The notes beneath the pieces are model-generated. The model saw nothing but the letters and a program-made list of their open reading frames with translations, was not told where the DNA came from and did no database searches. Both the position numbers and the translations under genes were made by a program. A DNA stretch of 8,191 nucleotides from Pseudomonadota bacterium (lineage in GTDB: Bacteria > Pseudomonadota > Alphaproteobacteria > Micavibrionales > Micavibrionaceae). The stretch covers positions 1-8,191 of the forward strand of contig JACQIJ010000069.1 in assembly GCA_016198545.1 (NCBI GenBank), written 5' to 3'. Within the stretch, counting starts at the first letter, position 1. Each line of letters begins with the position of its first letter. Below are positions 1-6,506 of the stretch, one piece after another.

Positions 1-58
1 AGATACGCCCGTTCTAATATGTTCTGCCTTTCAAAACAATCGACGGAAGTAGCCGGCA

Positions 59-796
59 ATGAAGATTTTAAAGGGAAAAGCCCTCCTCACGCCGGCAAAA
101 AATGGACATAAGCCAAATGCGTTGCTACACTCGCCCCATTCAGATACGGATACAGGCATGAGCGATATTAAGGGGCGGCAGGAAGAACCGAAATACCGTG
201 ACCGGACGGAAGCTGAGCGCCTCCATGCGCGCGCGTCCGCATTGACCTATGCCGTTAGGGATGGCAGGGCGACGGAAGAATCTCTGGAGGAAGCCATCGA
301 ATTGATGACGATTGCCGTTATGCTGTGGTCGGAAGATTACCGGATGTATTGCGATCTGGCGGAGCTTTACAGGATGACAGACGACAGAGCAAAAGCCGTC
401 CCGTATTACCGGGCGGCACTGGCCCTGAAGCCGGATCTGAACTGGGAGCGCCAACAGATAATAGACGAACTGCTGGCCCTCAACCAGACGCACGATGCTC
501 TCCAACATGCGCACAAAGGCGTGGAGATGCATCCCGATGATTTTCTTCTCAGGGCGTATCTGGGATATTGCTATGACCGTATGAAGATGTACGGCCATGC
601 CTACCTGCACATCAACAAAGCCCTGGAGATGATGAACAAAAAAGATAACGAAGATGCCCGCGCAATCACGTACAGAAAAACGCTTTTGTATATGATGGAA
701 AGATTGCAGACCATCGTCACCGAAGAGCAGGTCCGGAAGGCAGCGCAGACAGACCCCGCATATAAAAAGAATTTTCCATCCAACGACCTTTCGTGA
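59..796 (+). CDS. TPR-repeat protein (245 aa)
   Basis: The protein carries tetratricopeptide repeats, helical hairpins that usually serve as protein-protein docking surfaces. Three consecutive 34-residue units fit well, at about residues 94-127, 128-161 and 162-195, with the usual pattern of small and aromatic residues (for example YRMYCDLAELYR, LLRAYLGYCYDR, then an ALxxxP-like end). A weaker helical pair may precede them at about 60-93. The first 55 residues are polar and probably disordered. There is no signal peptide or membrane segment, so it is probably cytoplasmic. I chose the ATG at 59 because GGAAG lies 9 nt upstream; Met34 (position 158) is an alternative that would drop the disordered part. 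A second TPR gene follows 86 bp later on the same strand, suggesting co-transcription. The partner and pathway are unknown. The gene is secure; the function is only the fold class. Confidence 0.85.
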   Translation: MKILKGKALLTPAKNGHKPNALLHSPHSDTDTGMSDIKGRQEEPKYRDRTEAERLHARASALTYAVRDGRATEESLEEAIELMTIAVMLWSEDYRMYCDLAELYRMTDDRAKAVPYYRAALALKPDLNWERQQIIDELLALNQTHDALQHAHKGVEMHPDDFLLRAYLGYCYDRMKMYGHAYLHINKALEMMNKKDNEDARAITYRKTLLYMMERLQTIVTEEQVRKAAQTDPAYKKNFPSNDLS

Positions 797-882
797 TAGC
801 GCAAGGAAAACGATATTACGGATGGAAAGGATGCGTATTCGCCAAATAATGCCCGCAGCAACAATATAAGGAGGCGCAGTTT

Positions 883-1497
883 ATGGAAGATTTCAACGAC
901 AAGAAAGCCGCTCTGAGTTGCCATCAGAAGGCAACGGCTCTCATCGGCGACCCGCTGACGGCGGCGGCGGTCGATAAGTCATCATGGCAAAACCAAGATG
1001 AAGAAGGCGTGGACGCCCTGACATACCTGAAACTTGCCGTTTCGCTCGATCCCGAAAACTGCGTATACCGCCTGGATCTGTACACGGCTTTCAGGGAGAT
1101 GGGGAACAGGGACGCCGCCTGGCAGCACCTGCAGGAAGCCTTCCGCCGCCACCCCCGTTCGGAGAATGCGCGGCTGGGCATGGTCAATTTTTTATGCGGA
1201 AAAGAAAAACACGAAGATGCCATCGCCCTGGCGAAAGAAGGCATTAAAACCGATTCCCAGTCGCGCGCGATGTGGTTCGCGCTGGGCTATTCCTGCCTGC
1301 TGGCGAAAAGATATTCCGAATCGCTGAATGCCTATCTGAAAGCTCTTGACCTGGAAGCCCCTTCCATACTTGCGGGGCACGAACATTCGGATGAAATAAT
1401 GTCCGCTTTTGAAAGGGCCATCCGCGACGGCATAGAAAAAGCGAGCCGGGGGCTGGCCGAACAATCTATCCCCGATCCATTTCCGCGCAATCCGTAA
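883..1497 (+). CDS. TPR-repeat protein (204 aa)
   Basis: This is a second TPR protein. Three back-to-back 34-residue units sit at about residues 60-93, 94-127 and 128-161, the last being the most canonical (WFALGYSCLLAKRYSESLNAYLKALDL). The N-terminal 45 residues and the tail after about 165 are not repeats; the tail holds one more amphipathic helix and a Pro-rich end. No signal peptide or membrane helix is seen. The start is well fixed by TAAGGAGG at 867-874, 8 nt before the ATG, the best Shine-Dalgarno in the left half of the window. It follows the other TPR gene by 86 bp with the same orientation and a similar architecture, so the two may be diverged duplicates acting in one complex; that is inference. 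No enzymatic motif is visible. Confidence 0.87.
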   Translation: MEDFNDKKAALSCHQKATALIGDPLTAAAVDKSSWQNQDEEGVDALTYLKLAVSLDPENCVYRLDLYTAFREMGNRDAAWQHLQEAFRRHPRSENARLGMVNFLCGKEKHEDAIALAKEGIKTDSQSRAMWFALGYSCLLAKRYSESLNAYLKALDLEAPSILAGHEHSDEIMSAFERAIRDGIEKASRGLAEQSIPDPFPRNP

Positions 1498-1543
1498 AAA
1501 CAGGCGCATGGAGAAGCGCCACAGCAATGCCATTTCTTTTTTG

Positions 1544-1552
1544 TGGTATCAT
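1544..1552 (+). promoter_or_regulatory. Candidate extended -10 promoter
   Basis: TGGTATCAT matches the extended -10 form (TGn followed by a hexamer matching TATAAT at 5 of 6). No good -35 lies upstream, as is usual for extended -10 promoters. Transcription would begin about 6-8 nt later, at about 1558-1560, which is the ATG of the short gene that follows. A motif this short can arise by chance. Confidence 0.3.
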
Positions 1553-1559
1553 GATAGGT

Positions 1560-1910
1560 ATGACTTTCCGCGTCATCGACAACCCCGATTTCAAAAAATT
1601 CAGCCGCAATGCCGGCTTCAAAAATTCCGAATTCAAGGCGCTTGCCGGATTGTTCAGCCGCGCCGCAACGGTCAAAGCCCTTTACGATATAGGGGTCGAT
1701 GTCGATTTCGATGAGGGCATCTGCACCTTCACATACTACCGCACCAACGCCTACAAGCCGTATCTCCAGTTCGTCATCCGCCATGTCGGCCCGCATACGG
1801 CGATGTATGAGGTATTCAAGGAGAGCAAAGGCCGCATCGCGAAAAGCGGCCTTTTCAGGCGCGCTTTTAAAAGGCTTGAAGACGAAGTCGCGGAGTTGAT
1901 GGGACGCTGA
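1560..1910 (+). CDS. Uncharacterised protein, about 116 aa
   Basis: I do not recognise the family. The product is soluble-looking, with alternating charged and aromatic residues, a central stretch that looks like beta strands (about IDVDFDEGICTFTYYR) and a basic C-terminal helix rich in Lys and Arg that ends in EDEVAELMGR. No signal peptide, membrane segment, zinc motif or catalytic signature is seen. Three in-frame starts exist: 1527, 1551 and 1560. I prefer 1560 because the text from MTFRVIDNPDF onward reads like a normal protein, whereas the residues before it (a Phe, Cys, Ile and Met-rich stretch) do not. However, GGAGAAG at 1510-1516 lies 10 nt before the 1527 ATG and would support the longer 127-residue form. 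The gene lies between the TPR pair and the alternative oxidase gene on the same strand. Confidence 0.65.
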   Translation: MTFRVIDNPDFKKFSRNAGFKNSEFKALAGLFSRAATVKALYDIGVDVDFDEGICTFTYYRTNAYKPYLQFVIRHVGPHTAMYEVFKESKGRIAKSGLFRRAFKRLEDEVAELMGR

Positions 1911-1911
1911 C

Positions 1912-1939
1912 TTGAAATCAATCCGTAATTCTGTAACAT
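1912..1939 (+). promoter_or_regulatory. Candidate promoter of the alternative oxidase gene
   Basis: TTGAAA at 1912-1917 (5 of 6 to the -35 consensus) is followed after 16 nt by TAACAT at 1934-1939 (4 of 6 to the -10). This would give a leader of about 32 nt containing the AGGGGA ribosome binding site at 1967-1972. The -35 starts 2 nt after the stop of the preceding gene. The -10 match is weak, so this is tentative. Confidence 0.3.
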
Positions 1940-1978
1940 TTCCCTGTACAAAAACGATAAAAGAACAGGGGATCCATT

Positions 1979-2647
1979 ATGGCGATCAAGAATGACATCA
2001 TGCCCCGCGGGCCGTTGCAGACGGATCATGACATTAACTGGCGCTGGCCCTGCAGGGGATTATCCGACAGATTTGCGTGGGCTGTGTGTCAGAGCACAAA
2101 ATTTGCCGCCGATCGTTTCTTCCAGAAATGCTATGGATCCCGTGCGGTGATGCTTGAAACGATCGCCGCCATGCCGGGCATGGTCGGATCGACTTTCAAC
2201 CGCCTGAGCGATATCCGCGATACCGTTACGGGCCGGCCGCATGACCACAGCCGCAGCGACACATTGTATGAAGAGTCCAAGAACGAACTAATGCACCTGA
2301 AAACGTTTATCGAAATAACGCAGCCGTCGATGGCCGAAAAGGCGCTAATCTTCGGCGCACAAGCCATGTTTTTCCTGACATTTTCGGCGCTCTATATCAC
2401 CAGCCGCAAAACCGCGCACCGCCTTGTCGGGTTCATCGAAGAGGAAGCCGTCAACAGCTATACCAGTTATCTGCGCGAAATTGACGAACGTTACATGCCC
2501 AACCCCGATGCGCCGGAAATTGCAAAGAAATACTGGGGTCTTCCCCAAGACGCAACCTTGCGGGATGTCGTGATCGCCATTCGCGCCGATGAGATGGAAC
2601 ACCGCGATGTGAACCATCGCATCGCAACAGAACTTTCGATACGATAA
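1979..2647 (+). CDS. aox: Alternative ubiquinol oxidase (AOX), di-iron
   Basis: The enzyme oxidises ubiquinol and reduces oxygen to water without pumping protons. AOX proteins are monotopic, di-iron carboxylate enzymes on the inner membrane. All four iron-binding motifs of the family are present: LET at residues 59-61 (Glu60), NELMHL at 102-107 (Glu103, His106), EEEA at 154-157, and RADEMEH at 202-208 (Glu205, His208). This accounts for the expected four Glu and two His ligands in the right order and spacing. The 222-residue length fits bacterial members, which lack the plant mitochondrial presequence. AGGGGA at 1967-1972, 6 nt before the ATG, fixes the start. A hairpin terminator follows, so it is probably transcribed alone or as the last gene of a unit. 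Two haem-copper oxidase genes lie nearby on the other strand. Family knowledge suggests a role when the cytochrome oxidase is inhibited (cyanide, nitric oxide); nothing in the sequence shows its regulation. Confidence 0.95.
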   Translation: MAIKNDIMPRGPLQTDHDINWRWPCRGLSDRFAWAVCQSTKFAADRFFQKCYGSRAVMLETIAAMPGMVGSTFNRLSDIRDTVTGRPHDHSRSDTLYEESKNELMHLKTFIEITQPSMAEKALIFGAQAMFFLTFSALYITSRKTAHRLVGFIEEEAVNSYTSYLREIDERYMPNPDAPEIAKKYWGLPQDATLRDVVIAIRADEMEHRDVNHRIATELSIR

Positions 2648-2655
2648 GGAAACAT

Positions 2656-2685
2656 TGAGGCCGGAGATGACATCCGGCTCTTTTT
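2656..2685 (+). terminator. Rho-independent terminator after the AOX gene
   Basis: The stem GCCGGA (2660-2665) pairs with TCCGGC (2673-2678) around the 7-nt loop GATGACA. It can be lengthened by two pairs with one bulged G, and is followed by TC and five T residues. It starts 9-13 nt after the AOX stop codon. Confidence 0.75.
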
Positions 2686-2695
2686 CCCATATATT
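2667..2695 (+). promoter_or_regulatory. Sigma70-type promoter for a leaderless mRNA
   Basis: ATGACA at 2667-2672 (5 of 6 to TTGACA) is separated by exactly 17 nt from TATATT at 2690-2695 (5 of 6 to TATAAT). The predicted start, 7 nt beyond the -10, is position 2702, which is the A of the ATG of the GTP cyclohydrolase-like gene. No Shine-Dalgarno precedes that ATG: the 20 nt before it are almost entirely pyrimidine and AT. The -35 hexamer lies in the loop of the terminator hairpin of the preceding gene. The consensus match and spacing are observed; promoter activity is inferred. Confidence 0.55.
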
Positions 2696-2701
2696 ATTTC
2701 C

Positions 2702-3967
2702 ATGAAAAAGAACCGCACGAATAATCCCGGCCATATCGTCCTGACATCCCACCCGCCGAAAGACGGGAAAGTCCCGAAGATCAAATGGGGCGCGAAGACG
2801 CTGGAAGATCGCGGGCCGCTGATCGCCAGCATGGCCGACCGCGCGGCGAGCAACGTCATCGGCGCATACGCGGGCGCGTATTCGGTCTACCGCGCCGTGG
2901 CCGTGGCAACGGGAGAGCTTGACCCTTTGCATGTGCCCGACCTGCACAACACCGCGCCGCCTGCGAAAATCGGCCCGCATCCGCAATGGTTCGACCCTGA
3001 TAAAATCGTCAGCCTCGATCCCTGGGGCCATCTGGTCGGCGAAGCATTCGATGAATTCCGCAAAAAGGGCCTGGACGTGCGCCCGACCATCGCGGTGACG
3101 AAGGCGCATATCAATATCCCCGAGATTCACGCGGCGATGGCGGCGGGCCGCCTGAAGCCCGACGGCAAGGTTCTGAAAGGCAACGGCGACGTGCGCGTGA
3201 CCAAGGCCGCCATCGACCCCGTCTGGTATCTGCCGGGGCTGGCGAAGCGGCTGGAAGTCGATGAAAACGATCTGCGCCGCAGCCTGTTCGAAAATTCCGG
3301 CGGCATGTTCCCGGAACTGATCACGCGGCCGGACCTGAAAGTTTTCCTGCCCCCTATCGGCGGGCATACGCTGTATTTCATGGGCGACGTCGAAACCATT
3401 CACGATACATCCGTGCCGCTGGCCTGCCGCGTGCACGACGAATGCAACGGGTCGGACGTGTTCGGATCGGACATCTGCACCTGCCGCCCCTACCTGTGCC
3501 ACGGCATAGAGATATGCATCGAGACGGCGCAAAAAGGCGGATGCGGGCTTATCGTTTACAACCGCAAGGAAGGCCGCGCGCTGGGAGAGGTAACGAAATT
3601 CCTGGTCTATAACGCGCGTAAGCGGCAGGAAGGCGGCGATTCAGCCGCGAAATATTTCGAGCGCACCGAATGCGTCGCGGGCGTGCAGGACATGCGGTTC
3701 CAGGAACTGATGCCCGATATTTTCCACTGGCTGGGCGTAACGAAAATCGACCGCTTCGCCAGCATGAGCAATATGAAGCACGATGCGCTGGCCAAGCACG
3801 GAATAAAAATCGTGGAGCGCATCCCGATCCCGCCGGAACTGATCCCGCCCGACGCGGCCGTTGAGATGGAGGCCAAAAAAGCCGCCGGCTATTTCGTGCC
3901 GGATCCGCTGCAGATCAAGGATGAAAAAGGTCTGCGCAATACAAAAGGCCGCGGACTGGATGAGTAG
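2702..3967 (+). CDS. GTP cyclohydrolase II-like protein, URC1 type
   Basis: The C-terminal half (about residues 210-400) is a GTP cyclohydrolase II (RibA) domain. The three zinc-binding cysteines are kept with RibA spacing: Cys248, Cys259 and Cys261 in RVHDEC...CTC, preceded by the RVH motif. Also visible are YNRKEGRALG at 286-295, Tyr303 at the position of the RibA catalytic tyrosine, Asp330/Arg332 matching the RibA DER segment, and the family ending HGIKIVERIPI. About 200 extra N-terminal residues are absent from ordinary RibA. Where RibA has TNNPKK this protein has SMSNMKHDAL (residues 354-363), a feature I associate with the URC1 branch, which acts in uracil catabolism in yeasts rather than riboflavin synthesis. 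No other pyrimidine-catabolism or riboflavin gene is in the window, so the pathway is inference. The start at 2702 has no Shine-Dalgarno and appears leaderless. The product is probably cytoplasmic. Confidence 0.88.
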   Translation: MKKNRTNNPGHIVLTSHPPKDGKVPKIKWGAKTLEDRGPLIASMADRAASNVIGAYAGAYSVYRAVAVATGELDPLHVPDLHNTAPPAKIGPHPQWFDPDKIVSLDPWGHLVGEAFDEFRKKGLDVRPTIAVTKAHINIPEIHAAMAAGRLKPDGKVLKGNGDVRVTKAAIDPVWYLPGLAKRLEVDENDLRRSLFENSGGMFPELITRPDLKVFLPPIGGHTLYFMGDVETIHDTSVPLACRVHDECNGSDVFGSDICTCRPYLCHGIEICIETAQKGGCGLIVYNRKEGRALGEVTKFLVYNARKRQEGGDSAAKYFERTECVAGVQDMRFQELMPDIFHWLGVTKIDRFASMSNMKHDALAKHGIKIVERIPIPPELIPPDAAVEMEAKKAAGYFVPDPLQIKDEKGLRNTKGRGLDE

Positions 3968-3970
3968 AAA

Positions 3971-4864
3971 TCAGGCCGCATCGATCATCAGCGCAAGGAA
4001 CAGCGCGAAGAGATAAAACACCGAATAGCCGAACATCAGGCGCGCGCTTTTGTGGGTTTCATCGCCCATCACGCGCGCAGCGGTGAATATGAAGAATGCG
4101 GACAGAATGAGAGCCGCGATGCCGTACGCCCATCCCGCATAATCAAGAAACACAGGCAGCATGGCTACAGGCAGCAACAAAATCGTATAGGTCAGCATCT
4201 GCGCCTTCGTCTTTTTTTCGCCCGCGACAACCGTCATCATAGGAATATTGGCGCGGCTGTAATCGGAATTGGCGAACAGAGACAACGCCCAAAAATGCGG
4301 AGGCGTCCAGAAAAATATGATGGCAAAGAGGATGACGGGCATCCACGTGACATCGCCTGTCACGGCGGCCCAGCCGATCATCGGCGGAAATGCGCCTGCC
4401 GCGCCGCCGATGACGATATTCTGTGGCGTGCGGCGTTTCAGCCATATCGTATAAACGAACACGTAGTAAAGATTGGCGGCAGCCAGAAGGCCCGCGGCAA
4501 CCCAGTTCAGCGCGAGCCCCATCGTCAGCACCGCGAGGATTGAAAGGACGACAGCAAAACCCAGAGCCTCCGCCGGCTCCATCCGGCCCATCGGCAGGGG
4601 CCGCCCCCGGGTGCGGCTCATCACGGCATCGATGTCGCGCTCATACCACATGTTTATGGCCCCGGCCGCCCCCGCGCCGACAGCGAGGCAGAGCATCGCC
4701 ACGGCAGCCAGAAACGGATGCAGCGCATGAAACCCCGGCGCAACCCACATTCCCGCAAAACCCGTAAAGACGACAAGGCTCATCACCCGCGGCTTTAACA
4801 GCGCATAAAAATCCCGGATACGGGAATCAGGCATTTCATGGGACAAGGATGTCGTTTCGATCAT
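3971..4864 (-). CDS. ctaB: Protohaem IX farnesyltransferase (haem O synthase)
   Basis: CtaB transfers a farnesyl group to haem b to make haem O, the precursor of the haem A used by aa3-type oxidases. It is an integral membrane UbiA-family prenyltransferase. The first Asp-rich motif is clear: Asn71 with NMWYERDID at 71-79, then RTRGRP at 84-89. The second polar motif follows at about 201-209 (DYSRANIPM) ahead of GEKKT. Around these run eight to nine hydrophobic segments, and the 297-residue length is normal. It opens with the conserved FYALLKPRVM region at about 19-28. No Shine-Dalgarno precedes the ATG at 4864 or the alternative Met11, so the start is set by homology. It lies 59 bp after the diguanylate cyclase gene and serves the same oxidase as ctaD upstream. 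Its 3' end converges on the plus-strand gene with 3 bp between stops. Confidence 0.95.
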   Translation of the reverse strand: MIETTSLSHEMPDSRIRDFYALLKPRVMSLVVFTGFAGMWVAPGFHALHPFLAAVAMLCLAVGAGAAGAINMWYERDIDAVMSRTRGRPLPMGRMEPAEALGFAVVLSILAVLTMGLALNWVAAGLLAAANLYYVFVYTIWLKRRTPQNIVIGGAAGAFPPMIGWAAVTGDVTWMPVILFAIIFFWTPPHFWALSLFANSDYSRANIPMMTVVAGEKKTKAQMLTYTILLLPVAMLPVFLDYAGWAYGIAALILSAFFIFTAARVMGDETHKSARLMFGYSVFYLFALFLALMIDAA

Positions 4865-4896
4865 GGAGGCTGGTTTAGCACGCCGGAAGCGGACAG

Positions 4897-4908
4897 AAAA
4901 GGCCTTTT
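4897..4908. repeat. Perfect 12-bp palindrome AAAAGGCCTTTT
   Basis: A perfect inverted repeat without a loop lies in the 59-bp gap between the diguanylate cyclase stop and the ctaB start. It could be an operator-like site for ctaB, but its short AT-rich form could be chance. It is not a terminator, having no hairpin loop and no following T-run beyond its own arm. Confidence 0.3.
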
Positions 4909-4923
4909 AGGGCGGAAACAACG

Positions 4924-5806
4924 CTATACGGGGCTTTCAGCAAGAAAAAAGATGCTGTTTTTGCCGTTTTTTTTCGCCTGATACATCATCGTATCCGCTT
5001 TGATTATGGCCGTTTCGATTGGCAAGCCCCCATCAAAAACACCCGTTCCGATGCTGAACCCGATCGGCCAGTCGTTTTCCCGGACAACGGAATCCAGCTT
5101 CTCCTTAAGAGCCCGCAGGACGGATTTCGATTTTTCAGCGTCAGCCCGGGGAAGAAAAATGATAAATTCATCGCCGCCAAGGCGTGCAACCATATCGCTC
5201 TCCCGCAATGAATCTTTCATGATGCGCGCGACTTCCGTTAAAATCCTATCCCCTTCCGCATGACCTTTCGTATCGTTTACCTGCTTGAAATTGTCGACAT
5301 CAATAAAAGCAAGCGCATAGGCATATCCTTCCCGTTTCAGAAAGGGCAGAATTGCTTCCGCCCCGTTTCAGAAAGGGCAGAATTGCTTCCGCTTTTTTTC
5401 TAAATCCCCGCCCGTTCAGTATGCTGGTCAGAGCATCAAAGTCCGCGCTATTCTCCTCCAGTTCTATTTTTTCCTTTATGGCCGCCACCGAATAAGCGGT
5501 AAAAACGAAGAAAATCAGCCGGATCAGGCCGTTCCAGAAAGGTATCAAATGATGCGAATAGACATGCCCCGTCATATTGTCGGCAATAAACCAGATAACG
5601 ATGGAAAAAAGGGCGCAGATTCTTCCCTGCTTCTGCCCGCCGTACCATGAAGCGCACCCGATGGGCAGCGCATAAAAGGCAAAGAAGCTGATTTCATAGC
5701 CGGTGATATAATCGAGAAAGCCGACAATACAGATACCGGTCGCGCATAAAAGAACCAGCTGCGCCGGATTTATTTTTTTCATAATATTATTGATGCGATC
5801 CAGCAA
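4924..5806 (-). pseudogene. Membrane diguanylate cyclase, frameshifted
   Basis: Diguanylate cyclases make cyclic di-GMP from two GTP. The 5' part encodes four hydrophobic helices (about residues 16-34, 38-54, 62-78, 92-112), a charged linker and the opening of a GGDEF domain (FDALTSILNGRGF, from about residue 123). The frame is then broken by an exact 31-bp tandem duplication (5331-5392), and translation stops after 168 residues at 5300. The rest continues in another frame to 4924, with DVDNF, the I-site RESD exactly five residues before the active-site GGDEF (ARLGGDEF), and a normal C-terminus. Removing one repeat copy leaves 852 nt, exactly 283 codons plus stop, in one frame. The start is a TTG at 5806 with GGAGG 6 nt upstream; the next ATG (5782) has none. 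As it stands no GGDEF product can be made unless the frame is restored. I do not recognise the sensor region. Confidence 0.85.
5331..5392. repeat. Exact 31-bp tandem duplication
   Basis: Two identical abutting copies occupy 5331-5361 and 5362-5392. On the plus strand each begins CCCGTTTCAGAAAGGG and ends GCTTCCGC. As 31 is not a multiple of 3, the second copy shifts the reading frame of the minus-strand diguanylate cyclase gene. The lack of any difference between copies points to a recent event, or to an assembly artefact. Confidence 0.95.
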
Positions 5807-6097
5807 CCTATGCCTCCACCAACGGCCAGTGTACGGGAAAACCTCTTCTATTCGCTACCGCCTTCCCGTCGAAAACAGACGCAAAAAAATCTGGACTGAC
5901 ATAGCGAATGCGCTAGGCATATTTTCTATAAAAAACATAGGTATATTGTGTATATTATGACTGACACTCCCCATTTTATTGCGAATATCCTGATGCTGGT
6001 CGGTCATGGCGGCTTTTTCCCTCCAGCGCTGTTTAAAAGCCAATGGCGGGGGAATAGCATGAGTGTTTCTTTATGTCAGAGTTAATTCGGGATACTC
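5807..6097. other. Gap between two minus-strand genes; weak small ORF
   Basis: This stretch is AT-rich around 5916-5960. The only coding hint is a minus-strand ORF of 50 codons, from the ATG at 6007 to a stop at 5855. GGAGGG lies 11 nt upstream of that ATG, and its first residues (MTDQHQDIRNKMGSVSH) look protein-like, but the rest does not resemble any family I know. An 8-bp sequence, GACTGACA, occurs at 5894-5901 and again at 5959-5966, and a small hairpin (TAGCG/CGCTA) sits at 5902-5915. The AT-rich part could hold the promoter of the diguanylate cyclase gene, but I cannot define one. I make no firm call here. Confidence 0.25.
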
Positions 6098-6472
6098 TCA
6101 GCACCGATTCAAGCCCGTCGCCACCACGCCCCATACGGGGCCAGCGGCATGCTGTTGCGAAAGGGGGGCTTCCCGCAAACGGTCCCTCAGCTCATCCGCC
6201 TGCGCGCGCAAGCGCATTTCCAACGCCATCCCTTCAGCCAGCCGACTGTCCAGTGCATTCTCCGCCAACCTCAGAGCCTCTTTCGGGTCACGATCAGCAA
6301 GGCGCGCAATCATGCGCATCATCGCTTTGACGGGGCTGTCGCGAAATTCAAGCGTCAGGCTGTCGATCCCGCCCGTTTCGGATGAGACCATAACGCCTGT
6401 TGCCGCACTCTGTTCGCCGGAACAGAATAGCGGATCTGCGCAGGGCAGAAATACAGGCTGCAATTTGAACAT
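6098..6472 (-). CDS. Uncharacterised protein, 124 aa
   Basis: I do not recognise this protein. The central part (about residues 45-100) is rich in Ala, Leu, Arg and Glu and should form long amphipathic helices (AMMRMIARLADRDPKEALRL, then further charged helical text), possibly a coiled coil. The first 35 residues are less regular, with two cysteines (Cys11, Cys17), and the end is Gly- and Val-rich. No transmembrane segment or known catalytic motif is seen. The ATG at 6472 is preceded by AGGA at 7 nt spacing, which supports the start. The gene lies on the ctaD strand but beyond the ctaD terminator, only 35 bp downstream of it, so it needs read-through or a promoter overlapping the hairpin. The overlapping plus-strand ORF is Ser/Arg-rich and looks like a shadow, so I prefer this strand. 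Confidence 0.55.
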   Translation of the reverse strand: MFKLQPVFLPCADPLFCSGEQSAATGVMVSSETGGIDSLTLEFRDSPVKAMMRMIARLADRDPKEALRLAENALDSRLAEGMALEMRLRAQADELRDRLREAPLSQQHAAGPVWGVVATGLNRC

Positions 6473-6506
6473 GGGATAATCCTAGCATGGCCAGCTTCAT
6501 AAAAGC

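Noticed and set aside
1503..1520. Hairpin GGCGC/GCGCC after the second TPR gene as a terminator
   Set aside because: The stem is only 5 bp and the T-rich stretch begins about 12 nt later, too far for a standard intrinsic terminator.
1931..1950. CTGTA direct repeats upstream of the AOX gene as a regulator site
   Set aside because: Two 5-bp matches 13 bp apart are expected by chance, and they do not resemble the FNR or NsrR sites I know.
2345..3532. Minus-strand ORF of 395 codons opposite the GTP cyclohydrolase II-like gene
   Set aside because: It is an antisense shadow. The plus-strand protein has clear zinc and catalytic motifs, while the minus-strand text is rich in Arg, His and Ala with no recognisable domain, as expected opposite a gene with GC-rich third positions.
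4052..4543. Plus-strand ORF of 163 codons opposite ctaB
   Set aside because: It is a shadow of a membrane protein gene, again charged and low in hydrophobic residues, with no domain.
4924..5220. Separate 98-residue GGDEF protein starting at the ATG at 5220
   Set aside because: This frame begins in the middle of the GGDEF domain, and the upstream residues (AFIDVDNFKQVNDTKGHAEG) continue the domain in the same frame. It is the 3' part of the disrupted gene.
5902..5915. Hairpin TAGCG/CGCTA as a terminator of the 124-residue gene
   Set aside because: The stem is 5 bp and the T-run on the minus strand is about 11 nt away, so it does not fit the usual form.
6063..6479. Plus-strand ORF of 138 codons overlapping the 124-residue gene
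   Set aside because: Its product is Ser/Arg/Ala-rich with no coherent secondary structure. The minus-strand frame has a better ribosome binding site and a more natural composition.
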